DNA of 35,118 bases from a virus, in the IMG/VR virus record IMGVR_UViG_3300038738_000005, positions 1 to 35,118 of that record; one strand, written 5' to 3'. The notes under the pieces were generated by a model. The model was not told the origin of the DNA, did no database searches, and worked only from the letters and a program-made list of their open reading frames with translations. The first letter of the stretch is position 1. Each line of letters opens with the position of its first letter. Of this stretch, positions 6,393 to 14,455 are shown piece after piece. The position numbers were made by a program, and so were the translations under genes.

Positions 6393-8080
6393 TTAAAGAT
6401 AGTAGGGCCTACAAATATGCTCTTTGGTGTATAGAAGAAGGTAATCGGAAAGTACCAAAATACGTTAAAAAGCAAGCTAAATCATGGATTGATATAGTAG
6501 ACGGTAAGGATGAAGAGGCTTTTGCTGATGAAAAAGCCTTTGATAAGATAAATAAACTATTAAAATTAATGGTTCATCCAGATTTAAAATGTCCAATGAA
6601 TGAAGGCTTGGAAGATTATGCTTGGTTGCTTATTGTAGCTGTACTATGCACTAAGCTAAAAAATGATGAAAATAAAGATATAAGATACTATATAACTGCT
6701 GTATTGGAGATATGTCGTAAAAACTTTAAGACATTTAATTCAGCGGTTATTTTTATTTTACTAATGCTAACAGATCCTCAGTTCAGCAGATTTTTCTCTG
6801 TTGCTCCAGACTTAAAACTATCTAAAGAGTTGCAGATAGCTATAAAGAAGATTATAAAATCAAGTCCATTGTTAGCAGAAGATGATGTATTTAAACTTCT
6901 TAGAAGTGAAATCAGATGTTTACTTACAGATAGTGAATATATCCCGCTTGCTTATAGTGAAGATAGAATGGATGGTAAGATGGCCAATGCATTTTTAGCA
7001 GATGAAGCCGGGGCAATGGACAGCTATCCTATTGAAGCCATGAGGTCCTCACAAATAACATTGCATAATAAACTAGGGATTATAATTAGTACTCAATACC
7101 CTAACGATAATAACGCAATGATTGATGAAATTGATATATCTAAGAAGGTACTAGATGGATTACTAGATGATAAAAGACGATTTTCACTACTTTATGAGCC
7201 TGATGATGATTTATTAGTAAATGATCAATGGATGACTAATGACTTAGTGATATATCAATCCAATCCTGTAGCAGTTTCGCATGAATATGTGTTTAATGCA
7301 ATAAAAGACATGCGAACAATGGCTATTCTTTACGAGAATAAACGAGAGAATTATCTTTGTAAGCATAACAACATTAAATACAAAGGCTTAGGAGTTGAAG
7401 GGTATATTCCTATTGACAAGGTTAGAGAGTGCAAGATTAAAGAAAATTTAGGTTTTTGGAAAGGTAAACGTGTTTGGGTAGGGCTTGACTTATCACAAAC
7501 TGATGACAATACTGCGGTTGCTATGGTATGTGAACATGAAGGCAAGATATATGCAAAAGTTTGGGGATTTATACCTAAAGAAAAGAAATTACTTAAGAGT
7601 AAGAAAGAACAAGTTGATTATGATAAATTAATTAGACAAGGTGTATGTTTTGAATGTGGAGATGAAGTTATTGATTATAGCTTTATAGAAGATTTTATAT
7701 TAAAACTAGAAGAAAAGTATGGAGTTGAGATACAACAAATAGGATATGACAGATACAATGCTATTTCTACAGTACAAAAACTTGAAGCTTCTGGATATGA
7801 ATGTGTTGAGATTAAACAACATTCAAGTGTACTGCATATGCCTACTAAGCTATTAAAAGAATGTATTTTAAGTAAACAGTTTTGCTATGATGAAAATTTA
7901 ATGCTTGAAATAAATTTCCAAAATGCAAGATGTAAATACGATACTAATCTAAATCTTTATGTAGCTAAAAAATCATCTGTAGGAAAAGTTGACATGGTAG
8001 TAGCTTTAATAAACGCTACATACTTATTAGAGCAAGAATTATTATATGGAGTGGGCGATTTTGCAGTACAAGTCATCTAA
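6389..8080 (+). CDS. terL: Terminase large subunit (Terminase_1 type)
   Basis: This 563-residue packaging motor has an N-terminal ATPase and a C-terminal RNase H-like nuclease. The Walker A position is the divergent CRKNFKTF (109-116), where most relatives have RKNGK; Walker B with catalytic Glu is FLADEAG (Asp205, Glu206). Nuclease acidic residues are likely Asp367 (VGLDLSQTDD), Asp454 (IGYDRYNA) and Asp535 (GKVDMVVAL). Length and order fit the HK97-type family. After its stop come a promoter, a folded leader and a homing endonuclease gene, so portal expression downstream is separated by an inserted unit. Confidence 0.92.
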   Translation: MIKDSRAYKYALWCIEEGNRKVPKYVKKQAKSWIDIVDGKDEEAFADEKAFDKINKLLKLMVHPDLKCPMNEGLEDYAWLLIVAVLCTKLKNDENKDIRYYITAVLEICRKNFKTFNSAVIFILLMLTDPQFSRFFSVAPDLKLSKELQIAIKKIIKSSPLLAEDDVFKLLRSEIRCLLTDSEYIPLAYSEDRMDGKMANAFLADEAGAMDSYPIEAMRSSQITLHNKLGIIISTQYPNDNNAMIDEIDISKKVLDGLLDDKRRFSLLYEPDDDLLVNDQWMTNDLVIYQSNPVAVSHEYVFNAIKDMRTMAILYENKRENYLCKHNNIKYKGLGVEGYIPIDKVRECKIKENLGFWKGKRVWVGLDLSQTDDNTAVAMVCEHEGKIYAKVWGFIPKEKKLLKSKKEQVDYDKLIRQGVCFECGDEVIDYSFIEDFILKLEEKYGVEIQQIGYDRYNAISTVQKLEASGYECVEIKQHSSVLHMPTKLLKECILSKQFCYDENLMLEINFQNARCKYDTNLNLYVAKKSSVGKVDMVVALINATYLLEQELLYGVGDFAVQVI

Positions 8081-8101
8081 AAATATGATATAATATAGGT
8101 G
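8061..8101 (+). promoter_or_regulatory. Second phage-type extended -10 promoter
   Basis: TGA-TATAAT lies at 8086-8094, starting 5 bases after the terminase stop, with GTACA at 8066-8070 upstream. From the TG through the first transcribed bases it matches the promoter at 4627-4648 (22 positions, 3 differences). The likely start near 8101 coincides with the first base of a folded leader. Confidence 0.5.
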
Positions 8102-8153
8102 TAGGATAGCCCGACGGGGCGACAAGCATAGTTTCCTGGCTATGTTTCCTACA
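8100..8153 (+). ncRNA. Three-way-junction RNA leader upstream of homing endonuclease
   Basis: The segment closes with TGTAGGA 8100-8106 pairing perfectly with TCCTACA 8147-8153. Inside are GCCC/GGGC 8109-8120 with loop GACG, and CATAG/CTATG 8127-8144 extended by two pairs. The result is a clean three-helix junction that starts at the predicted transcription start. It could control the endonuclease mRNA or act as an antitermination element. No named family is recognised. Confidence 0.5.
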
Positions 8154-8194
8154 TTAAAATAATCAGGACAAGCACTACAGGAGGTGTATTTATT

Positions 8195-8947
8195 ATGTTA
8201 TCATCAAGTGATATGGGGATATATGCGATAATAAACAAAGTAAGTGGAAGATACTACATTGGTAGCACTATCCATCTAAAAAGAAGAATAATAGAACATA
8301 AAAGTAAACTGAGAAATGGCAGACATCATAATTTCAAACTACAAGGTGCATATGACAAATATGGAGAAAGTAATTTTTCTTTTGAAGTACTAGAATATGT
8401 AAAATCAGATAATAAGTTGATGGAACGAGAACAATATTGGCTAGACAAAACCAAGGCATGTAAGGTCGGCTATAATTTAAGTTCTGTTGCTACTGGATGG
8501 GGATTGTACGGAGAAGATAATCCAATGTATGGAGTCTCTCCTAGAGAAAGAATGGATGACGAAACTTATAAGAGATGGCTAAAAGCTAGACAAGGGCAAA
8601 ATGCTCCTAAACCAATGCTGGGGAAGAAACACAAGAAGGAATCAATAAAAAAGATGGTTGAGAATAGAAAGTGGTACAAGCATAGCGAATCATGGAAGAA
8701 AAATCACAGCTTAAAAATGACTGGTCATAAAGTAAGCGAGAAACAAAAAGAAAAAATGGCGAAGTTTTGGAATGAAAACATGCACCCAAACAGTAAGAAG
8801 GTAATATGTGTAGACACTGGAGTTATATATAACACAATAACTGATGCCGCTAATGAATTAGGGGTTACAAAACAAGCTATATCCAATGCAATACGAGGCA
8901 AAAGCAAAACTTGCAAGGGGTACAAATGGTCTTATCATGAAGATTAA
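8195..8947 (+). CDS. GIY-YIG homing endonuclease with NUMOD DNA-binding modules (copy 1)
   Basis: This 250-residue free-standing homing endonuclease has the catalytic GIY at 8-10 and YIG at 21-23, with a downstream Arg-rich helix (LKRRIIEHK) and the Glu-containing helix (LMEREQYWLD). After it come NUMOD3-like motifs (GEDNPMYGVS) and a C-terminal NUMOD1/helix-turn-helix module (TITDAANELGVTKQAISNAI, then GYKWS) for site recognition. It has its own promoter, folded leader, ribosome site (AGGAGG) and terminator, so it is a self-contained mobile unit between the terminase and portal genes. No intron is needed to explain the flanks; both neighbours look intact. Confidence 0.9.
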   Translation: MLSSSDMGIYAIINKVSGRYYIGSTIHLKRRIIEHKSKLRNGRHHNFKLQGAYDKYGESNFSFEVLEYVKSDNKLMEREQYWLDKTKACKVGYNLSSVATGWGLYGEDNPMYGVSPRERMDDETYKRWLKARQGQNAPKPMLGKKHKKESIKKMVENRKWYKHSESWKKNHSLKMTGHKVSEKQKEKMAKFWNENMHPNSKKVICVDTGVIYNTITDAANELGVTKQAISNAIRGKSKTCKGYKWSYHED

Positions 8948-8952
8948 AAACT

Positions 8953-8978
8953 AGCATCTCTATTGAGGTGCTTTTATT
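8953..8978 (+). terminator. Intrinsic terminator after homing endonuclease
   Basis: AGCATCTC pairs with GAGGTGCT across a TATT loop (one T-G pair), followed by TTTATTAT. A 17-base block here (8966-8982) recurs exactly at 15575-15591, in the terminator after the HIRAN gene. Confidence 0.75.
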
Positions 8979-9016
8979 ATGCTCAAAAACTTTATCTATA
9001 GAAAGGTGGTGATAAT

Positions 9017-10249
9017 TTGAAGTGGCCATGGAAAAAAGAAGAAAGATCAGAACAGGTAGGGCAAGTACAAGCAGAGGATGTATTACTTAAAGCATTGTTG
9101 TGTGGAACAGAAATAACAAAAGAAAAAGCATTAAACATACCTAGTGTTAAAAGTTGTATTAATTTTATAGCTGATACAGTAGCAATGCTACCTATTAAGC
9201 TTTATAGAGAGGATGGAGAGCAAACAGAAGAAGTTATAGGAGATAACAGAATTAAATTGCTTAATGATGATACTGGAGACACATTAGATGCAGTACAGTT
9301 TTGGAAAGCAATAATAACAGATTATTTTCTTGGGAAAGGCGGGTATATCTACATTAATAAGCGACTTAATAATGTAGTGAGTCTCCATTATGTAGATGAA
9401 TCACATGTATCAACAATAAAGAATACAGACCCTATTTTTAAAGATTATAGAATTTTTGTTGATGGTAAAACTTATATGCCATACGAATTTATAAAAATCC
9501 TGAGAAACACAAAAGATGGGGCAGAAGGGACAAGCATTATACAAGAACACAAATTGATGCTAAGCGTTGCTTATAATTCTTTGGTGTTTGAAGAAAACCT
9601 TGTTAAAAAAGGTGGAAACAAGAAAGGATTTTTAAAATCTGAAAATAAACTTGACCAAAATGTTATTGATGGACTAAAACAAGCTTGGAGAAATCTGTAT
9701 AGCAATAATAGTGACAATGTTGTAGTGCTTAATAAGGGGTTAGACTTCAAAGAGGCAAGCAATACAAGTGTTGAAATGCAGTTAAACGAGAATAAAGAAA
9801 CGAACTCGGTAGAGATATGTAAATTATTTAATATTCCTGAGAACATTATAAAAGGTACAGCCAGCAAACAAGAATATGCAAATGCTTTTAAAATGGGAGT
9901 TATGCCGGTATTAAGAGCAATTGAATGTGCCTTAAATAGAGAACTTTTGCTTGAATCGGAGAAGAGTTCTTTTTATTTTGCCTTTGATACAAAAGAAATG
10001 CTTAAAGGAGATATAAAGGAAAGATTTGAAGCTTACAAGACAGCTATAGATGCAAATTTTATGGGTATTGATGAAGTTAGATATATGGAAGATTTACCAG
10101 CACTAGGCATTAATTGGATTAAGTTAGGCTTGGATTCTGTTTTATATAACCCAAAAACAGGAGAAATATATACTCCTAACACTAACCAAACGCAAAATAT
10201 GGAGGATTTGAAAGGTGGTGAGAACAATGCAAGTGGAAATCAGAGCTGA
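9017..10249 (+). CDS. Portal protein (HK97 type)
   Basis: This 410-residue protein forms the twelve-subunit ring through which DNA enters and leaves the capsid. Recognisable features are the early VKSCINFIADTVAMLPIKLY segment, the GKGGYIYINK strand, and the C-terminal CKLFNIPENIIKG plus helical MGVMPVLRAIECALN region typical of the Phage_portal family. The start is TTG, with AAAGGTGG upstream. The C-terminal tail is polar (NASGNQS). It is followed, with 23 bases of overlap, by the maturation protease and then the capsid gene, the standard HK97 order. Confidence 0.9.
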   Translation: MKWPWKKEERSEQVGQVQAEDVLLKALLCGTEITKEKALNIPSVKSCINFIADTVAMLPIKLYREDGEQTEEVIGDNRIKLLNDDTGDTLDAVQFWKAIITDYFLGKGGYIYINKRLNNVVSLHYVDESHVSTIKNTDPIFKDYRIFVDGKTYMPYEFIKILRNTKDGAEGTSIIQEHKLMLSVAYNSLVFEENLVKKGGNKKGFLKSENKLDQNVIDGLKQAWRNLYSNNSDNVVVLNKGLDFKEASNTSVEMQLNENKETNSVEICKLFNIPENIIKGTASKQEYANAFKMGVMPVLRAIECALNRELLLESEKSSFYFAFDTKEMLKGDIKERFEAYKTAIDANFMGIDEVRYMEDLPALGINWIKLGLDSVLYNPKTGEIYTPNTNQTQNMEDLKGGENNASGNQS

Positions 10250-10820
10250 TGGGTTGCACATAGCCGGATATGTAAATGTGCCGGGAAGAGAAAGCAGACC
10301 AGTAGTTACACCAAGAGGTAAGGTTATAGAAGTCATTGAACAACGGGCATTTCAAAGAGCACTACAAAAAGTAGACAACATTGACTTGATGGTAGATCAC
10401 GAAAGAAAGATTGCTTCTACAAAAGAAGGCACTTTAAAAGTCTGGGAAGATGAAATAGGGCTTAGAGCAGAGGCAGTGGTAACAGACAAGGAGGTGGTAG
10501 AAGGTGCGAAGAAAGGTAAATTAAAAGGCTGGAGCTTTAACATGATGAAGGTAGTTGATGAAATAGAAGAAAGAACAGGCAAACTACCGCTTAGACGTGT
10601 TAAAGATTTTGTAATGACAGAAATTACTCTAGCACTTAGAAAAATGCCTGTTTATTCTGCCACATCTATTGAAATCAGGGCAGATGAAGCAGAAGAAGTT
10701 GAAGTAAGAACATCTGAATGTGAAGTGAATGTAAGAGATTTGACAGAAAAACAACAGAAAACTGTTGATTACACAGAATTTGAGAACAAAATCAATAATT
10801 TAAGAAAAGGAGAGATGTAA
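10227..10820 (+). CDS. Prohead maturation protease (HK97/U35 type)
   Basis: This serine protease of about 197 residues cleaves scaffold segments during capsid maturation. The catalytic His is in VDHER (His58) and the Ser in GWSF (Ser103), with the usual IAGYVNVPG opening. I chose ATG 10227 because AAAGGTGG lies nine bases upstream; a GTG at 10215 in frame is inside that ribosome site. The gene overlaps the portal 3' end and finishes one base before the capsid start. The C-terminal Glu-rich tail (DEAEEVEVRTSE) is non-catalytic. Confidence 0.9.
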   Translation: MQVEIRADGLHIAGYVNVPGRESRPVVTPRGKVIEVIEQRAFQRALQKVDNIDLMVDHERKIASTKEGTLKVWEDEIGLRAEAVVTDKEVVEGAKKGKLKGWSFNMMKVVDEIEERTGKLPLRRVKDFVMTEITLALRKMPVYSATSIEIRADEAEEVEVRTSECEVNVRDLTEKQQKTVDYTEFENKINNLRKGEM

Positions 10821-10821
10821 A

Positions 10822-11958
10822 ATGAAGTTAAAGGCTTTAATAGAAAAAAGAAATCAAAAAGTAGAAGAGATGCAGGCATTAGTTGATAAGGCAAAAGAAG
10901 AACAAAGGGCAATGACAGAAGAAGAAATGACGAAATTTAATGAACTGGAAAAAGAAATTAATAACCTTGATACGACTATTGAGGCAGAAAAAAGAGCTAA
11001 TAATTACACAATAACTAACAATAACAATAACGATAAATATACAGAAGAAAGAGCAGAGGCAGAAGAAAGAGCATTTGAAAACTATATAAGAGGAATTGTA
11101 GAGCAAAGAGCAGATGTTAATTTGACCGTTGGTGATAATGGAGCAGTAATTCCATCATCAATAGCAAATAAAATCATAAAGAAAATTTATGATATTTCGC
11201 CAATTTATCAGTTGGCAACACGCTACAATGTAGGAGGAACATTAAATATCCCTTACTATGATGAAAGTACACAGTCTATTACAATGTCTTATGCAACTGA
11301 ATTTACAGATTTAGAATCAACTTCTGGTAAGTTTGCAAGTATTGAATTAAAAGGATTCTTAGCAGGAGCATTAACTAAGGTTTCTAAGTCTTTAATTAAC
11401 AATTCTCAGTTTAACATCGTTGATTTTGTTGTTAATGCTATGGCAGAATCTATTGCTAAATGGATTGAGAAAGAGCTGCTTAATGGTACAGCTAACAAAA
11501 TTGATGGACTTAGCACTGTAACGCAAACAGTTACCGCAGCAAGTTCAACTGCCATTACAGCTGACGAATTAATTGATTTACAAGAAACCATCCCAGATGT
11601 TTATCAAAACAATGCAATTTGGATAATGAACAAAGCTACAAGAACTGCAATTAGAAAGCTTAAAGACAATGATGGAAACTATATCTTAAACAAAGATGCT
11701 ACCTCAAGATGGGGATACACTTTGTTTGGTAAAGATGTATATACATCCGACAATATGCCTGAAATTGGTGCTGGTAAAACAGCTATTTACTATGGAGATA
11801 TGAGCGGATTAGCAGTTAAGTTGTCTGAGGAAATGAATATTGAAGTGCTTAGAGAGAAATTTGCAACACAGCACGCTGTAGGAGTTGTTGCTTGGGTTGA
11901 GCTTGACTCTAAGGTAGAGAATGCACAGAAGATTGCAAAGCTGGTTATGAAGGCTTAA
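10822..11958 (+). CDS. Major capsid protein (HK97 fold)
   Basis: This 378-residue protein contains an N-terminal coiled-coil delta domain (about residues 1-60, Lys/Glu rich, ending in an Asn run). This domain serves as scaffold and is normally removed by the protease just upstream, probably before residue 100 (near VEQRADVNLT). The mature part shows the HK97-like sequence GDNGAVIPSSIANKIIKKI ... ALTKVSKSLINNS ... IWIMNKATRTAI ... FGKDVYTSDNMP. It is in the standard place after portal and protease. The ATG lies shortly after AAAGGAGAG. Confidence 0.93.
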   Translation: MKLKALIEKRNQKVEEMQALVDKAKEEQRAMTEEEMTKFNELEKEINNLDTTIEAEKRANNYTITNNNNNDKYTEERAEAEERAFENYIRGIVEQRADVNLTVGDNGAVIPSSIANKIIKKIYDISPIYQLATRYNVGGTLNIPYYDESTQSITMSYATEFTDLESTSGKFASIELKGFLAGALTKVSKSLINNSQFNIVDFVVNAMAESIAKWIEKELLNGTANKIDGLSTVTQTVTAASSTAITADELIDLQETIPDVYQNNAIWIMNKATRTAIRKLKDNDGNYILNKDATSRWGYTLFGKDVYTSDNMPEIGAGKTAIYYGDMSGLAVKLSEEMNIEVLREKFATQHAVGVVAWVELDSKVENAQKIAKLVMKA

Positions 11959-11971
11959 TAGGGGTGATTAT

Positions 11972-12157
11972 ATGTTAGTACGAGCAAAAGTAAGCTTTTC
12001 TGGTGCTTTTTCTATGTATAAGGGTGAGGTTAAGGAGTGCAGTAATGATACTGTGCTCCAAGACCTTTTACAAGCAGGTTACGTAGAAGAAGTACAGCAA
12101 GAAAAGACCACGAAAGGTGGTAAGAAAAATGAAAGTAAGCGAGATACAAGTAAGTGA
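11972..12157 (+). CDS. Small head-associated protein (61 aa)
   Basis: This 61-residue protein begins MLVRAKVSFSGAFSMYKGEV and ends in a Lys/Ser-rich basic tail. The middle segment DLLQAGYVEEV resembles the short proteins that often sit between the capsid and head-tail connector genes of HK97-like phages. They carry a small beta-fold, sometimes with a C-terminal charged tail. The exact role is unknown. GGGGTGAT provides the ribosome site. Its end overlaps the connector gene by 29 bases. Confidence 0.7.
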   Translation: MLVRAKVSFSGAFSMYKGEVKECSNDTVLQDLLQAGYVEEVQQEKTTKGGKKNESKRDTSK

Positions 12158-12416
12158 TATTACAAACTATTTAAGGCTTGAAGAAGGCGAGTACACAGAG
12201 ACAGAGATTAATAATTTATTAGAAGTAGCAAAGAAATTCATTAAGTCTTACACTGGCTTGACAGATGAACAAATTGACGAACATAAGGACTTCTACATAG
12301 TTGTAATGGTGCTATGTCAGGATATGTATGATAATAGGTCCATGTATGTTGACAAAAACAATTTAAATAAAGTGGTTGAAACAATACTTGGTATGCATTC
12401 AGTAAACTTATTATAG
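12129..12416 (+). CDS. Head-tail connector (gp6-like)
   Basis: This all-helical protein of about 95 residues contains VSDITNYLRLEEGEYTETEI followed by ICYxGL-like AKKFIKSYTGLTDEQID and VVMVLCQDMYDNR. This is the pattern of HK97 gp6-type adaptors that bind the portal ring and extend the DNA channel. I chose ATG 12129 with AAAGGTGG upstream; the in-frame GTG at 12117 is part of that site. It ends 8 bases before the head-closure gene. Confidence 0.82.
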   Translation: MKVSEIQVSDITNYLRLEEGEYTETEINNLLEVAKKFIKSYTGLTDEQIDEHKDFYIVVMVLCQDMYDNRSMYVDKNNLNKVVETILGMHSVNLL

Positions 12417-12424
12417 GTGAGGAT

Positions 12425-12745
12425 ATGAATCCAGGGAAATTAAATAAAAAAATAATAATATACAAGTGCAAACAAGAACAAGATGATTATGGAGAATTGA
12501 CAGACGAAAAAGAGATTGTCCATGAATGTAAAGCAAGTGTAAAAAACAAAAGTGGAACAGAGCAGTTTAAGTCTGTAACGCCATTTGCAAAGGTGGTAAC
12601 AAGCTTCTTAATCAGATATACCAAGAAAAACATTGACAATACTATGAAGATTGAATTTAAAGGTGAAGAATACAATATCATCTATGTAGACAATTATAAT
12701 TTTAGTAATGAATATATAGAAATCACAGCCGAGAAGGTGATGTGA
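12425..12745 (+). CDS. Head closure / head-tail adaptor (SPP1 gp16-like)
   Basis: This mostly beta-stranded 106-residue protein opens with the typical MNPGKLNKKIIIYK and carries DDYGELTDE, then FLIRYTKKNIDNTMKI and YNIIYVDN. The pattern matches phage head-tail joining proteins (SPP1 gp16 / HK97 family) that close the connector before tail attachment. The stop overlaps the ATG of the next gene (TGATG). Its position between connector and tail-completion genes supports the call. Confidence 0.82.
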   Translation: MNPGKLNKKIIIYKCKQEQDDYGELTDEKEIVHECKASVKNKSGTEQFKSVTPFAKVVTSFLIRYTKKNIDNTMKIEFKGEEYNIIYVDNYNFSNEYIEITAEKVM

Positions 12746-13233
12746 TGGCAAACATATTTTTTCGAGTAGAAGGAATGAAAGAACTGCAAAAAAGCCTAAA
12801 AAAACTCGGGAAAGTACCGCAAAAGCATGTAACTTCAACATCTAAAAAGGCTATGAATATTGTATTACGACAAGCTAAAAAAGATGCACCTGAGGAAACT
12901 GGAGCATTAAAACAGGGTATGATATTACATAGTGAAAAAAGCCGGTACAAAGCTAAAAAAGTGTATCAAGTAATCTTTGACCCGAGTATGAATGATGTGT
13001 TTCAAAAGCCAGTGCAGAATGTTGGTGAATCAGGTAGCCCAAACGCAAAGAACCCTGCTTATTATCCAATGTCTCAGGAGTATGGATTTTTTGCGAGGGA
13101 TGGTAGGTATATCCCAGGCTACAGATTTATACATGATAGCTTTCAATCAAATGTGCCACAAATTGAAAAAACAATCGTATCAGAAATGAAGAAAAAAATA
13201 GACGCTGAAATAGTGAAAGCGGGGTTGAGTTAA
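12745..13233 (+). CDS. Tail completion protein (HK97 gp10-like)
   Basis: This 162-residue protein starts with a polar helix (MKELQKSLKKLGK). It has the hallmark AKKDAPEETGALKQGM motif of the HK97-gp10 family, then beta strands (YQVIFDPS), YPMSQEYGF and PGYRFIHDSF. The family completes the head-proximal end of the tail. I chose ATG 12745, coupled to the preceding stop; a GTG at 12742 is one codon upstream. It ends one base before the next small gene. Confidence 0.85.
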   Translation: MANIFFRVEGMKELQKSLKKLGKVPQKHVTSTSKKAMNIVLRQAKKDAPEETGALKQGMILHSEKSRYKAKKVYQVIFDPSMNDVFQKPVQNVGESGSPNAKNPAYYPMSQEYGFFARDGRYIPGYRFIHDSFQSNVPQIEKTIVSEMKKKIDAEIVKAGLS

Positions 13234-13234
13234 T

Positions 13235-13417
13235 ATGGATAAAGAAACAGCAAAAAGGATAATTTGCCAATTCATTGACAATTCAGATGGAGTTGATAAT
13301 TTCAATATTAGTAATGACTATGAGGAAATTGACAGATCCACATTAGATGAAGTAAATATAATCAGAATTCCAACAGGCAAAGCAACAGTTTATCTTACTG
13401 TTTATAAGAAGGAGTAG
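13235..13417 (+). CDS. Small hypothetical tail-region protein (60 aa)
   Basis: This acidic 60-residue protein (MDKETAKRIICQFIDNSDGV, ending TVYLTVYKKE) shows an N-terminal helix followed by probable beta strands. I do not recognise it. It is tightly packed between the tail-completion and tail-terminator genes and shares their strand, so it is likely expressed with the late operon. The ribosome site is weak (GGGGTTGAG) and coupling to the upstream stop is likely. Confidence 0.6.
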   Translation: MDKETAKRIICQFIDNSDGVDNFNISNDYEEIDRSTLDEVNIIRIPTGKATVYLTVYKKE

Positions 13418-13421
13418 CTCT

Positions 13422-13799
13422 ATGGAAAAGGCACTTAGAGAAGCATTAATAGAATCTATCCCAGAACTGGCAAACAATATATACCCCACAAACGCCCCTG
13501 AAACATCAACAAAACCTTACTTGGTGTACACAAGAAATGGAACGCAGAAAACCAAAACACTTGAAGGGTTTACAGGCAATCAAACATTAAGATTTATATT
13601 TTCGATAATGGCAACTAAATACAGTGATATGAAGTCCTTGGCTAATAAAGTCGAAGATTTTTTGATGTCGTTGCCCGGCACGAGTATTGGCACAGAAGGC
13701 ATATACATACAAGATTTGAACATTAACAACGTGACAGAACAGTACGAACATGAGTTAAAAGTCAATCGTGGAATTATTGATTTTACAATTTATTTTTAA
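13422..13799 (+). CDS. Tail terminator protein
   Basis: This 125-residue protein is in the expected slot for the tail terminator, the ring that caps the growing tail tube. Features are the N-terminal helix EKALREALIESIPELANNIY, KPYLVYTRNG, the paired strands TLRFIFSIMATKYSDMK, and a C-terminal beta strand (NRGIIDFTIYF). This matches the layout of HK97 gp11/DUF3168-like terminators. AAGGAGTAG precedes the ATG, and the major tail gene follows. Confidence 0.72.
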   Translation: MEKALREALIESIPELANNIYPTNAPETSTKPYLVYTRNGTQKTKTLEGFTGNQTLRFIFSIMATKYSDMKSLANKVEDFLMSLPGTSIGTEGIYIQDLNINNVTEQYEHELKVNRGIIDFTIYF

Positions 13800-13822
13800 T
13801 TTAGAAAGGAGAATGATAGAAC

Positions 13823-14239
13823 ATGGCAGGAGCAACAAGAGCATTAGGAACTAAGCTTAAAAAAGGTGAACAAACTATAGGGGGATTAACTTCTATAGGT
13901 GGAATTGAAATTACAGCTGACACAATGGATGTAACTACGCTAGATTCTGACGGTGGTTATAGAGAGTTTATAGGTTCGTTTAAAGATGGGGGAGAAGTTG
14001 CTATCGAAGGATTCTTTGAACCAGATACTACAAGCGGTCAAGTAGCATTGCAAGATTCTTTAGATGCAGGTACTCCAGAAGATTACAAAATTACATTCCC
14101 TACAACTCCTGTTGCTGAATGGAGTTTTAAGGGTGTAGTAACTGGATTTAAGGTTGGAGATGTAGATGTTGATGGAACAATAGGTTTTGGAGCAACAATC
14201 AAGGTTTCAGGGAAACCAGTATTGACTATTACGCCTTAG
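13823..14239 (+). CDS. Major tail protein
   Basis: This 138-residue tail-tube subunit begins MAGATRALGTKLKKGEQTIG and has the beta-rich pattern IGGIEITADTMDVTTLDSDG, GGEVAIEGFF, WSFKGVVTGF and a Gly/Asp-rich C-terminus typical of phage tail tube proteins. It has a strong ribosome site (AGAAAGGAGA) and is followed at once by an intrinsic terminator, so it can be the last gene of an abundant transcript, as expected for the most-needed tail component. Confidence 0.88.
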   Translation: MAGATRALGTKLKKGEQTIGGLTSIGGIEITADTMDVTTLDSDGGYREFIGSFKDGGEVAIEGFFEPDTTSGQVALQDSLDAGTPEDYKITFPTTPVAEWSFKGVVTGFKVGDVDVDGTIGFGATIKVSGKPVLTITP

Positions 14240-14268
14240 GCTAAGTTAATTCTTAGCCTTTTTATTTT
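14238..14268 (+). terminator. Intrinsic terminator after major tail gene
   Basis: AGGCTAAG and CTTAGCCT form a perfect 8-bp stem with a 6-nt loop, followed by TTTTTATTTTTA. It overlaps the last bases of the major tail gene. Tail chaperone genes downstream need partial read-through or another promoter. Confidence 0.88.
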
Positions 14269-14287
14269 TATATTAGGAGTGAATAAA

Positions 14288-14455
14288 ATGGCTAATTTAG
14301 AAGTAAAAGTTAGAATAAGTGATTTAGACTTATGGACAGATTTAATAGATTATTTAAAAGATGTTATTTTGCATGACAAAAGAATGCCAGGAGATTTGGC
14401 GAACGAAATGCAAGATAAAATAGGAAGTATTATAGAGGAGGCAAGAAAAAGATGA
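14288..14455 (+). CDS. Small hypothetical protein before tail chaperones (55 aa)
   Basis: This open frame gives 55 residues (MANLEVKVRISDLDLWTDLI, then a charged helix ending IIEEARKR). It starts after TTAGGAGTG and its stop overlaps the next start as ATGA. I do not recognise a family. The pattern of a short beta strand followed by helices resembles small chaperone-like phage proteins. Tight coupling to the gpG-like gene makes a role in tail assembly plausible. Confidence 0.65.
   Translation: MANLEVKVRISDLDLWTDLIDYLKDVILHDKRMPGDLANEMQDKIGSIIEEARKR

Noticed and set aside
8081-8194. Group I intron around the first homing endonuclease
   Set aside because: Terminase and portal flanks look intact and the noncoding part is only about 110 bases, too short for an intron core; the gene has its own promoter and terminator.
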